Shown here: positions 36,001 to 44,529 of the stretch, in pieces
Layout of the letters: each line of letters opens with the position of its first letter
How positions within the stretch are numbered: position 1 is the first letter of the stretch
Translations under genes and position numbers: made by a program
Source of the DNA: Byssochlamys sp. IMV 00236
Lineage: Eukaryota; Ascomycota; Eurotiomycetes; Eurotiales; Thermoascaceae
Direction: 5' to 3'
Length of the DNA: 64,000 bases
Assembly: GCA_001931875.2 (NCBI GenBank)
Contig: MSJH02000805.1
Location: forward strand, 186,001-250,000
The notes under the pieces: model-generated
Seen by the model: the letters and a program-made list of their open reading frames with translations, nothing else
Databases searched by the model: none
What the model was told of the DNA's origin: nothing

Positions 36001-37204
36001 CATGGCCGACATGACCGACATGACCGATGCTGGACGTGGAATCTCCTCGGGAGCACGGTGTGAAAAGCTGCTTTCCGGTCTTAGTGCAGAATCGAGTCGA
36101 GGCTGGGAATCGACACGAGGTTGTGGATCGATAGTCATAGTTGTCTTCGTCGTGGGAGCACGGTGTGAAAAGCTGCTTGCCGGTCTTAGTGCAGAATCGA
36201 ATCGAGGCTGGGAATCGACACGAGGTTGTGGATCGATAGTCATAGTTGCCTTCGTCGTGGGAGCACGGTGTGAAAAGCTGCTTGCCGGTCTTAGTGCAGA
36301 ATCGACACGAGGTTGTGGATCGATAGTCATAGTTGTCTTCGTCGTCGTCGTGGTCGTCGACATCTCTTGGTCGACGGATCCATCGAGGTCAATGCTGTTG
36401 ATGATTGCAGTGGCAATAGACTTGCGGACATTTAGAAGCGTCAGTTGCTTCTTGAGATCAGACTTGGCTCGTGGGGGTGCGGTCCTGTCATGTCCGGTTA
36501 GTGAGTGACGAGGAGGAGACAAGGGGTCAGTGGGTCGACGACGACTTACTGGAAGAGTTCAATGACAGTAGCCTTGGCGGTGTCTCTAACACCACTGTCT
36601 GCATCCTCCAAACAGGCAACCAGCCGGCCAACATGGTTCTTGAAAAGCAGACCGTACTGCTTGGTCATCTGTAATACAATGACATGTGAGTGAGTACAAA
36701 GTTCAAGTTCCAAATGAGGAAGGAGGGTATCTCGGGGAAGGCTCCTACCGTGCTAAGCCAATTCATGGCCGTTTCCTTCGCGCGCGGGTTCTTTCCCGTC
36801 AGTGCAACCTCGAGCACATGGTGTTCGACATCTGCGCCTGCCGCTGGCCAGAGTTCGGTGAAGGCTTGGGCCGCCTGCGCGCGGACCCGTTCCTTGTGAT
36901 CGCCGAGGCGTTCGAGGAGCAGCGGGTAGAGATAGCGGCTCTGAAGGACGACTGCATGTTGCTGTTGCTGGATTCCAAGCCGTTTGAGGAGATGACCGAG
37001 AGCCGAAAAACCAGCACCGGAGAGAGAGGTGTGGGGGGAAGCTATGGCCTGCTTCACGCTGTCGAAGATGGGAGTAATGGCGGATTCTGGCACGTTCTTC
37101 TGTTTGATCTCAGACTTCAACGCAGTCATGTGGGTGACTTTGGTGTCGACGGAAGCATTGCTGTTCCTGAGGATGGCCAGGAGCTCGATCGCCTTGGCCT
37201 CCAT
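33001..37204 (-). CDS. stu1: CLASP-family microtubule-stabilising protein Stu1
   Basis: Four exons (37204-36749, 36668-36550, 36484-35024, 34960-33001) join in frame to about 1331 residues. The start is the ATG opening MEAKAIELLAILRNSNASVD, a typical fungal Stu1 N-terminus; upstream in-frame sequence is hydrophobic and unrelated. The first TOG/CLASP HEAT region spans about residues 1-230 (GAGFSALGHLLKRLG, LLLERLGDHKERVRAQAAQ, then NHVGRLVACLEDADSGVRDTAKATVIELFQ split over exons). A second HEAT region follows at about 480-690, then a Ser/Pro/Arg-rich linker, and a C-terminal helical CLASP domain. CLASPs rescue and stabilise spindle microtubules and bind kinetochores. The exon 4 acceptor is at 34961, because the upstream AG at 34970 breaks frame. 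Two coding minisatellites lengthen the linkers, so the protein is somewhat longer than I would expect for the family. Confidence 0.9.
34141..34440 (-). repeat. 60-bp coding minisatellite in stu1
   Basis: Three near-identical 60-bp copies (34141-34200, 34201-34260, 34261-34320) and about two diverged copies encode a 20-residue acidic unit of the form LQTVTTVEKPELKPEAD. Copies differ by only a few bases, implying recent expansion. The period is a multiple of three, so frame is kept. Confidence 0.9.
36049..36345 (-). repeat. 105-bp coding minisatellite in stu1
   Basis: Three copies start at 36049, 36154 and 36259 (period exactly 105 bp, 35 codons), the last shortened. The encoded unit contains TMTIDPQPRVDS and ALRPASSFSHRAP. 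Near-identity between copies points to recent duplication. Confidence 0.88.
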
Positions 37205-38366
37205 GATGGTCAACAGGCAGGTCAGCTCTTCCGGCTTAGCGAAGAGCACATAGATCAGGGAGAAGACCAGAAGGTAGAAGAAGAACTTGAACGGGTTGAG
37301 GGAGATGATGAGGGTGACAACCAGCGCTCTCGACACTGGGTTGAGTGGGAGAGACGCTCCGTTGAGCGGGAGAGAGACTCTGTCAACGTCCATTGTGGAG
37401 TTAGCAAGAGGTCAGAGAGAAGAAAGAAGATGGAGAAGAGTGCGATGACACAGAAGTGTGAAAGCAGAAGTTGTTTTCGAAGCAGAAGAAGCAGAAGCTG
37501 TTTTCGAAGCAGAATTCGAAGCAGAAGCTGTTCGACGCAGAGAAAAGTGGTGGTGAAGAGGGAAGAATCAGAGACAGCGGGGGGATCTCGAGACGGGGGA
37601 TATATACCCCCCAAACACTGCGCATGGAGGAAGGAGCACATACCGATGCTGTTGAGGATGATACTGCGATCGCAGGGAAAGAGGTCGCCGTGGTGGTGAG
37701 CGATAGAGGCAGGCGAGCGACGGGGGTGGAGGGGAGGTTGAGGAAGTTGAGGAAGTTGAGGAAGCTGTCGAGGGGAAGTGGGAGGAAAGAAAGAAAGCAG
37801 TTGCGTCGGAGAACGGAGAGAGTGGGACGTGCACTGCCGGGGGGGGTTAATTAGTTAGTGAGTTAGCGCAGGAGCGATAAACGATAAGCGCGCCGTTAGT
37901 TAGTTACAGTAAAACAGTACAATACCTAGATCATTCGATCGCCCAGGACGAGATCCGACCAGTTCAGTTCTGGTTGCAAGATAGAGTCTGTCAGAGATCT
38001 CTTTTTTATTTTTATTTTCCCACCGTCTACTTGGTTTGTTTATGTTTATGTTTATGTTGTTGTCTGGGTGTTTCCGCGTACCGTAGACTGACTGGGCTGT
38101 TGAACCGTGGTTGGGCTGCCGGGCAGCACGAGCAGTTCGGAACAGGAAGGACCGCTGCGCTCCCTCGTCAACACCGCAGAGAACGAAGAAGCAATGGCAG
38201 CACAGCGACAGAGGGGAGGGTAAGTTGCTGCTCGTAGTGATCGAGAGGATGCTAGCATCTGAAATGTCTTCTCGATGAGTAGATAGATAGAGAAGCGAAA
38301 AAGAAAAGAAAAAAAAAGGCTAGAGTACAGATCTCGACGAAATGAGGGACCGACATACTCGGACTA

Positions 38367-38368
<2 letters not shown>

Positions 38369-38398
<30 letters not shown>
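38369..38398. repeat. (AT)n microsatellite
   Basis: About 15 uninterrupted AT units. Confidence 0.95.
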
Positions 38399-38400
<2 letters not shown>

Positions 38401-38829
38401 CCCACAGCCTCATCTGCCCCTCCACACACGTACCTACAGTGAATAATGCGACGAATTCCCTCCACGACTTCATATCGACCATGTCGCACCTGCCTTGACT
38501 GTGAGCGATACCATAAACAGTGTCGTAATCCTCAGCAGCTCTCTATATTCCCCGTACGAATGGTCTACAGACGTTGAGTAGAAGTCCTATACAACACAAT
38601 ACCATACGTAGAGTATTAATTATTATTAGCTTCGTCTGGATGATCGACGGCAGGGTCAGCCCTGTGGACCAGGAAGTAATCCTTCATCCACCGTCATTGG
38701 CCCGGAGAAGCGACTGGCGTTACTTAGATCGAGTGCCGTATCTTTTTCACCCCAGAGTCCAGACTTCGATCTGCGCGTGTATTTGGGTTAGAGATTCAGG
38801 TACTGGTAGACCAAGTCGGAGTTATCCTT

Positions 38830-38895
38830 TTTGGTCGACTGGCTAGCATGTCTTCCTGGCGCCTCTAAGACGAGGGTTCGAATCCCGCGACTGCA
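38830..38895 (+). pseudogene. degenerate tRNA-like sequence
   Basis: A good B-box/T-arm (GAGGGTTCGAATCCCGC, one stem mismatch) is followed by GACTGCA, which can pair partly with TTTGGTC at 38830-38836 as an acceptor stem. The total is only about 66 nt and no proper anticodon arm forms, so it is not a working tRNA. It may be a decayed copy or a chance B-box. Confidence 0.25.
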
Positions 38896-39132
38896 GAATA
38901 GAATTTCTAGCTGCCAGATCAGTTAGGTGCCCAAAAGAGTCTAAATGCAATGAAAGGAGATTCAATGATCCGGGCGTCATCCATTGATCGCATAGTTGGT
39001 TTTATAGCAGTCAAACTGCGGAGATTATTTACTCTATTATTGACTCCTATTTTCACTATATGATCTGACCTGTCATCTCTCCTCTCAGCTGTCTACTTAA
39101 TTATTACACCCCGCCCTTGCTGAATTCACATT

Positions 39133-40092
39133 ATGACTACCGCTGCTGCGACGCCAATTCCTGTCCGGCCATCCAAGTCGGAGACAGACAACAATAAGAA
39201 CAACAACAACAACAGCCCTGCGGTGCCCTCGCCCACGCTGCGCCTGCACATCCAGGACCTGCACCACCCCGCCGCCAGCGCCTTCCTCCGCCTGGTTCCT
39301 GACCTCGCTGCCGTGCTCGACACCGCGCTGGCCCAGATCATCACGCACCTGTACAGTCCTCCCAGTCCCAGCAGCAACAACTCATTTACTCCCTCAATCC
39401 CCCCAACTCGCTCTGTGACCATCATCCTGCGCGACTTCAGCGGCGTCGCCTACACCACCGGCACCGACCTCGACAACGACCACAAGGAAATCCACTTCTC
39501 CCTCTCCTACATCCGCACCGCCACCACCTACCCCGATCCCCGCAAGGAACTCGTCGGCGTCCTCACTCACGAACTCGTCCATTGCTACCAGCACACCACC
39601 CCTCCTCCTCCTCCTCCTCCTTCTTTTCCATCCAACACCTCCCCTACCGAGAATAACGACCATCTCCACCCCCCAGGCGGTCTCATCCAAGGTATTGCCG
39701 ATTTCGTCCGTCTCAAAGCCCACCTCGACCCTCCCCATTGGAAACGTCCCTCCAGCGCAACAGACCGGCCGGACCGCTGGGATGCCGGCTATCAACATAC
39801 CGCTTTCTTCCTGGCATGGCTCGAGGACGTGCGTGTCGGTCAGGCGGCGATTGGTCGATTGAATGATCGACTCTTCCGTGTGGGGTATGTTGGAGATGAT
39901 AATGGTGGTGATAATGGTAAAAGTAATGATAATGAGAATGAGAATGATTCAAGTAAAAGGAATAATGGGTTCTGGAAGGCGTTGTTTGGAGCGGATATTG
40001 CGGATCTCTGGGATGAATATGGTCGGTATCTAGATGGCGGCAAGACAAGAGTTCAGGAGAATTGGGAAGAGGAGATTGTGAATCCGGAGTGA
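39133..40092 (+). CDS. basic secretory protein (BSP) family putative metallopeptidase
   Basis: A single exon of 319 residues starting at the ATG at 39133. The zinc motif HELVHCYQH (HExxHxxxH, residues 146-154) is followed by GLIQGIADFVRLKA and GYQHTAFFLAWLED, the usual sequence of the plant-basic-secretory-protein family found in plants, bacteria and fungi. Some members are zinc peptidases, while the role in fungi is not established. Despite the name I see no signal peptide: the N-terminus is Thr/Ala/Pro-rich with an Asn run. A proline run and low-complexity insert lie directly after the zinc motif, and an Asn/Asp/Glu-rich stretch (about 255-275) interrupts the C-terminal part. Both look like lineage-specific insertions. 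The catalytic residues are intact. Confidence 0.82.
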   Translation: MTTAAATPIPVRPSKSETDNNKNNNNNSPAVPSPTLRLHIQDLHHPAASAFLRLVPDLAAVLDTALAQIITHLYSPPSPSSNNSFTPSIPPTRSVTIILRDFSGVAYTTGTDLDNDHKEIHFSLSYIRTATTYPDPRKELVGVLTHELVHCYQHTTPPPPPPPSFPSNTSPTENNDHLHPPGGLIQGIADFVRLKAHLDPPHWKRPSSATDRPDRWDAGYQHTAFFLAWLEDVRVGQAAIGRLNDRLFRVGYVGDDNGGDNGKSNDNENENDSSKRNNGFWKALFGADIADLWDEYGRYLDGGKTRVQENWEEEIVNPE

Positions 40093-40604
40093 CGGTATGT
40101 ATTTGATTGGCTTGTCATGACTGAGAGAAGCATTTCGTAGGTAAGTTGGTAGTAGTATCTCGATCTATAGGATATCTAGACATTGGTATTCATTCCTACT
40201 TCCCTCCACTGGGCAATTCCCGAGTACAATGAGCGGAGAGGAACCGGGGATAGAAAAAAAAAGAAAAGAGGAAAGAAAATTGGATTTTTGCCCATACTGT
40301 ACAGCATCTCGTTGCAGATTTCAGTTTATAGAAACATGGTTGACATAATAGATATAAAAAAAATATTCTTAACAGACAGAGCGCAGATCTTATCGGCTCC
40401 GTTTGATGATGCCCTGGCTCCCCGGTCCCCAATGATGAAATTTGCCAATCAATGTACCGTCAATAAAAAACATAGGCATAGATGGATGCAATGCACGCAT
40501 GCATGCACGCAGGGTAAAAAGCGCCGTTGAGGTATCCTCGGGGAGAGCCAATGGGGCGCGCCGTTCGTTGGAAAACACACTTAATATGCCGCTCAGCCAA
40601 AATC
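40093..40604. other. convergent intergenic region
   Basis: About 510 bp between the 3' ends of the BSP-like and mL44 genes. A-rich runs near 40254-40275 and a GCATGCATGCACGC repeat near 40496-40511 are the only notable features. Confidence 0.6.
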
Positions 40605-41816
40605 TTACACAATCACCTCGCCCAGATCCACGTGCACCGGCTTCCATGGCTTCGCTCCCTCTTCCTCCATCGAGCTGGGCACTCGTACGTGCAGCGGACT
40701 GTACAGATACCAGCCCTTCAGAGCAGCAACCGCCGCCCGGAATCGAGCCTCCACCAAACTGGCGCCGGATCCCTCGCCCAGCTTGTCCTTGCCGGAGAAG
40801 ATGCCCACCACGAACACGGGGTGTCGACTCTTGCGACCAGTCTCGCTCAGGATCTTGGCCACCGGGCGTTCGAAGTTCTCGCGGGCGCACAGCCGTGCCA
40901 GGTCGCGCGTCGGCTGCGAGAAGTTGAAGAGCCCGGCAATGTCGAGGTGTCGGGACAGGAAGTGCTCCTGGAAGAAGCGCTTAGCGGCCGGACGGCCAGC
41001 GTGCACATAGATGGCTCCCATCACCGCCCGGACAAACGTCGCGCTCGCCTGCTCAGCGGTGATGCCCTTCAGGCTCTGCGGGTCGGGGATGACTGGCGTC
41101 TCCGCAGGGTCCGTGGGGGCCTTGGATGGGTCACCGAACTCATCATCGTAGACCACCCGCGAGGTCATCGATTTTCTCCACGACTTGCGGTCGTCGTTGG
41201 GTCTCGTCGTGCCCGTGACAGGTTCCGCATCCAGGTCGGTGTCTGGCGGAACCCTCTTGAACTGCAGCAGACCCGGGTCGACTTCTCCACCAGGGACCGC
41301 AGCCAATTCCACACCCCATTCTCGTGCCATTGCTGCCAGGGACTTAGGGCCCACGTAGGCATACATCGCGGCGAAGACGACGGTCAACGGAAGTCGAGGG
41401 TATGTGCAAAGGAGATGTTCGGAGGTATAGTAGGTGAGGAGGTCATGACCGAGAGTGGCCAACGACTCGTTATTGAAATCGGGGTTAGGATCGGCGGAGG
41501 CATCGACGAGGGCGCGAGCCAGCGTCTCGAGAGGTAGTCGTGAGGGGAGATAGAGTCGGGCATGTAGGGCGGCCAGTTTGGCTGAGTCGCGTGCTGCCTC
41601 TACTGGCGGCGAAGGAAACAGAAGTCGGGACTGTCTCGAGTGTGCCGGCGGAACAGGCGGGTAGTCGACATCTAATTGATCCTCCTCGATCGCCAGAGCC
41701 GGCGAAGCTGAAGACTGATATCGCAGACCGACAGAAACATATTGCAGGCGGTTAACGGGCCTGACCCGCGGCGAGAGAACCGAACCGCTCCATCGCAGGA
41801 GCTGCAGCCTCTTCAT
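40605..41816 (-). CDS. mrpl3: mitochondrial large-subunit ribosomal protein mL44 (MRPL3)
   Basis: A single exon of 403 residues. The N-terminus (MKRLQLLRWSGSVLSPRVRP, then RYQSSAS) is basic and lacks acids, as expected for a mitochondrial presequence. The middle is an RNase III-like fold (SLATLGHDLLTYYTSEHLL; GKSL-type positions without the full acidic catalytic set), followed by a double-stranded RNA-binding domain near the C-terminus (FVVGIFSGKDKLGEGSGASLVEARFRAA). This RNase III-like plus dsRBD combination is typical of mL44/YmL3, a structural protein of the mitochondrial 54S subunit rather than an active nuclease. An acidic, Pro-rich insert lies around residues 225-265. It diverges from the small membrane protein gene at 42131 across about 310 bp. 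Confidence 0.88.
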   Translation of the reverse strand: MKRLQLLRWSGSVLSPRVRPVNRLQYVSVGLRYQSSASPALAIEEDQLDVDYPPVPPAHSRQSRLLFPSPPVEAARDSAKLAALHARLYLPSRLPLETLARALVDASADPNPDFNNESLATLGHDLLTYYTSEHLLCTYPRLPLTVVFAAMYAYVGPKSLAAMAREWGVELAAVPGGEVDPGLLQFKRVPPDTDLDAEPVTGTTRPNDDRKSWRKSMTSRVVYDDEFGDPSKAPTDPAETPVIPDPQSLKGITAEQASATFVRAVMGAIYVHAGRPAAKRFFQEHFLSRHLDIAGLFNFSQPTRDLARLCARENFERPVAKILSETGRKSRHPVFVVGIFSGKDKLGEGSGASLVEARFRAAVAALKGWYLYSPLHVRVPSSMEEEGAKPWKPVHVDLGEVIV

Positions 41817-42130
41817 CTGGGGATTTCGTGCGCCTGCCGCACCCTAGAATCAATGAGGAATGGAAGAAAAAAAGGACGGCCAGAACGTTGAAGAGGATGG
41901 CAATCGACGGAGCGTGTTCGGCGATGCTCTTCTCTCGTCGAAAAAAGTGTCGAGCTTCGCTGGAAGTCACGGGGAGAAAAGGACCGGACGGCGCTAGGCT
42001 GTTTCGGGCACTAGCCGACCTGCCGCGGGAAGTTGGACATCGACGCTCTCTCGACCTCACGGACGACGAACCTCCCACACATCCACCCCGTTTCCCTCGA
42101 CCGATTGCATTCATCCAGCCCGTTTTCACC
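41817..42130. promoter_or_regulatory. short divergent promoter region
   Basis: A 314-bp spacer between the mL44 start and the start of the small mitochondrial-type protein gene. No distinct motif was recognised. Confidence 0.5.
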
Positions 42131-42536
42131 ATGGGAGGAGGCGGCAAGATCTAGTACGTTTCAATGACCCCTCATTGCCGCACAATCCCCCGGCGTTGGC
42201 CCGTTGGTGTGGTGCGCTAACAGTTCTCTCCGCAGTTATCCCAAGGAAGTCTGGTCTCCTGCTGGAGGCTGGTACGCCCAGCCTGGCAACTGGAGGGCCA
42301 ACACTGCTGCGATTGGCGCCGTCATCCTTGGAATCTCAGTCTTCACATGGAGCCTCAGCGCTGAGCGGGAATACCGCGACAAGATGCCCGAGCCCGGCCG
42401 ATTCTTCCCCAGTCGCTAGTCAGTCGCACCCTACCCCTCAGATTGTTCCATCGCATACATACTCACCAGTCTCCTTTCTATTAGCTGGAGCAAGCAGATT
42501 ATCGAACACGAGAAGGCCACGAAGGAGTCGTCATAG
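42131..42536 (+). CDS. small single-pass membrane protein, possible respiratory complex I accessory subunit
   Basis: Three exons (42131-42153, 42236-42418, 42485-42536) give 85 residues: MGGGGKIYYPKEVWSPAGGW at the start, one hydrophobic segment (about residues 34-50, AAIGAVILGISVFTWSL), then EPGRFFPSRYWSKQII and a charged tail. The apparent stop TAG at 42417 is removed because GT at 42419 is a splice donor. Splicing to 42485 restores a conserved-looking RYWSKQIIEHEK end and gives a TAG at 42534. The short N-terminus, single membrane span and soluble tail match small fungal inner-mitochondrial-membrane proteins, and I recall similar sequences annotated with NADH:ubiquinone oxidoreductase. The subunit identity is not certain. 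Confidence 0.65.
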
Positions 42537-42639
42537 AAGAGAGAAGTCCTGGTGCGGGGATGACAACCGGCAGTTGTTGATATCATATCGTGGGCTGTAC
42601 AACAGGAATAAACAGGCTATGGACAATGAATTGATTTGA

Positions 42640-44025
42640 TCAAAGAGACAATTGATGTCTCTGAGGAGACTCTTCTAACGTTCTATATAACCGTTGTGTA
42701 TACAGACGGACCCGTTCCGTGAATTCAGATCCATTCCAGGTTTCCTTTCCATCCTTTTCTGATCTCTTAGGAACGCCAATCTGTTCCACCACGAAACCTG
42801 CTGCAACCGTTGCACAAATCAGTGCTAGAGGAATCTGCCCGTTTTTGCCCCAGGTCTGGACAATGTTCTTCCAGGACTCCGATGGAGCAAGGACAGATTC
42901 GATTGTCTCGACAGGACTTCTTCCCTGACTGATCATCCCTTCCGCCAAGGCTCCTAAAAAGGAATTCCCGCCGCCTGTGGGATCGACCACCGGTGGTGGA
43001 TTGGAAGGGTCCGGCTGATGATAAGCGGGCAGCCAGATCCCATGGCCCCGCGAGTATGAGTAGCTGCCATTTTTACCTGCCCTGATCACCAGCGTCCCGT
43101 TCCCGTCAGGGCCAATTCCCGATTTGAGAATCTTCCTCACTAGTTCTCGGTCATCTTCATTCTTTTCATCCCATCCTGGTCGACCGAACATCATGCCCAG
43201 CTCTAGTTCGTTAGGACTGACCACATCCACCACACGAATCGCCGTGAAGAACCTCTCCTGCTCTTCTGGAGTGCAAAGATCGGGAACGGGCTCCCAGACG
43301 AAGAGCGGTCTCGTAGCTGCACCAGAGGACGGAGGACTATAGCCCTTCTGTAGCAACTCTTCTCTCCTCTCCAGAATCCTTTGCACGATGGAAACAGCGC
43401 GCACGGACGAGCAGACCATATGGAATGTCCGCGAGAAGACCTGCTGTTCGGACAGCATGTCTGGTTCCAAACGCAATTTCGGCGTCAGATACTTAAAGTC
43501 TGTCGATATTATCATATACAATCAGTAAAAAAAACACAAAAGAAAAAGTAGATCCGTGCTGGAGGAGTCAATTGGCACCAACCCCTCTTCTCATTTGGAC
43601 CATAGCCATTCCACGCCCTGGTGGTCAATCTCCCCTTATCTTCTCGAATTACACATTTCGTGTTCCACGAGCGGATTACATCCAATACGTCGTTGGGGAA
43701 GTCACAGCCGACATCGACGATCCAACTGACGGCCTGCGAATGCTCTCTGCCGGCCACCATCCGTGCGCCGACGACTGCGAAGGAAGCCGCTCCGCCCAAG
43801 GCGCCCTTTACGGGCGGAATACCCTCTCCAAACTCAATGTCATCTGTAAGAGGAGTTGATTGTTAGGTATTTTACTGAAGGAATGGTTCGCATTTGATCT
43901 ATGAACAATGCGTGGCTGATCATCCGAGGCGGGAGTTCTTGTATCATACCAAGGATGAACATGCCAAGAGTGCAGAAGTCGACATCCTGTCTGGAGGGGT
44001 CTGTAGAGCTCTGCGATGTCGACAT
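42640..44025 (-). CDS. PfkB-family carbohydrate kinase (Mak32-like)
   Basis: Exons 44025-43950, 43843-43583 and 43499-42640 join to 398 residues. Junctions read FCTLGMFIL/DDIEFGEGI and GPNEKR/DFKYLTPKL, both in frame. The N-terminal GGAASFAVVGARMVAG is the first PfkB sugar-binding region. FVWEPVPDLC, VVSPNELELGMMFG and LVIRAGKNGSY follow. The second PfkB signature is DPTGGGNSFLGALAEG, in which the usual GAGD is GGGN, so the catalytic-base position holds Asn. This same change is, as I recall, common in fungal Mak32-like members, so sugar kinase activity should not be assumed. S. cerevisiae Mak32 affects dsRNA killer virus maintenance; no such role can be inferred here. It lies tail to tail with the preceding gene and diverges from the CAP gene. 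Confidence 0.85.
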
Positions 44026-44529
44026 GGCCGGTTAAGAGGACAATCCAGAGGAGAGATCCGGCAATGAAAGTCTCGCTGCGTTCGCGCAAAACCACAAGAG
44101 GAACGTTGGATATAATAATTATTATGATTGACTATCCGTTTCGAAGAGTTCGTACGGATTACACACACGTCATTTTCGATGGCGGGCATTTTAGCCATTT
44201 TAGGGGGGTGGAGGCACGAGCGGGCGGTAAGGTACGGTAAGATACGGTCACGGTCCACCCTGGAGCTCCGTCTCGTCTCGTCTCATCTCAGGGACATCTG
44301 GATTCTGAACACTGCACCGTTTCTGCAACGCCCACGGACTCAGGAACGGTCTAGCTTCCACATATCTACCTCCTCAGTCCTTTCGTTTGACTGGACTTCG
44401 CGAGCGGAGATCCTATTTCCCCGGGCCTTGTCATTCTTGACAGGCTCCTCACTCGAGCTCCTGAACCTCCCCCTAAAGACAGCTTTCCACCCAAGACGTG
44501 TCCTCGAACGCATCGAGGAAGCAGCCAAG
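44026..44529. promoter_or_regulatory. divergent promoter region (PfkB-like / CAP)
   Basis: A 504-bp spacer between two start codons. It includes GGTAAGGTACGGTAAGATACGGT, a short tandem of GGTAMGGTA near 44226-44249. No recognised binding site. Confidence 0.5.

Larger units (their letters stand above)
37205..39132. other. gene-free region upstream of stu1 and the BSP-like gene
   Basis: A 1.9 kb region between divergent genes. It holds a GAAGCAGAA-type repeat in the presumed stu1 5' leader (37463-37535), a short (GTTGAGGAA) run near 37737-37765, an (AT)n microsatellite (38369-38398) and a tRNA-like relic (38830-38895). A short frame at 38446-38577 has several cysteines but does not fit a zinc-cluster pattern. 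Confidence 0.55.

Noticed and set aside
37204..37393. Upstream extension of the stu1 first exon with a hydrophobic segment, considered as a longer N-terminus
   Set aside because: CLASP proteins start at the MEAKAIELL block; the extension is unlike the family and is better seen as 5' leader.
36686..37699. A 337-codon frame on the plus strand
   Set aside because: It is antisense to the clear CLASP N-terminal exon and its upstream region; composition is Glu/Arg-rich shadow sequence.
38446..38577. Short frame with several cysteines (PCRTCLDCERYHKQCR), considered as the start of a zinc-cluster regulator
   Set aside because: Cysteine spacing does not fit Zn2Cys6 (C-x2-C-x6-C...), the frame stops after 43 codons and no continuing exon was found.
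40527..41537. A 336-codon frame on the plus strand
   Set aside because: It lies opposite the mL44 gene, which has strong domain support.
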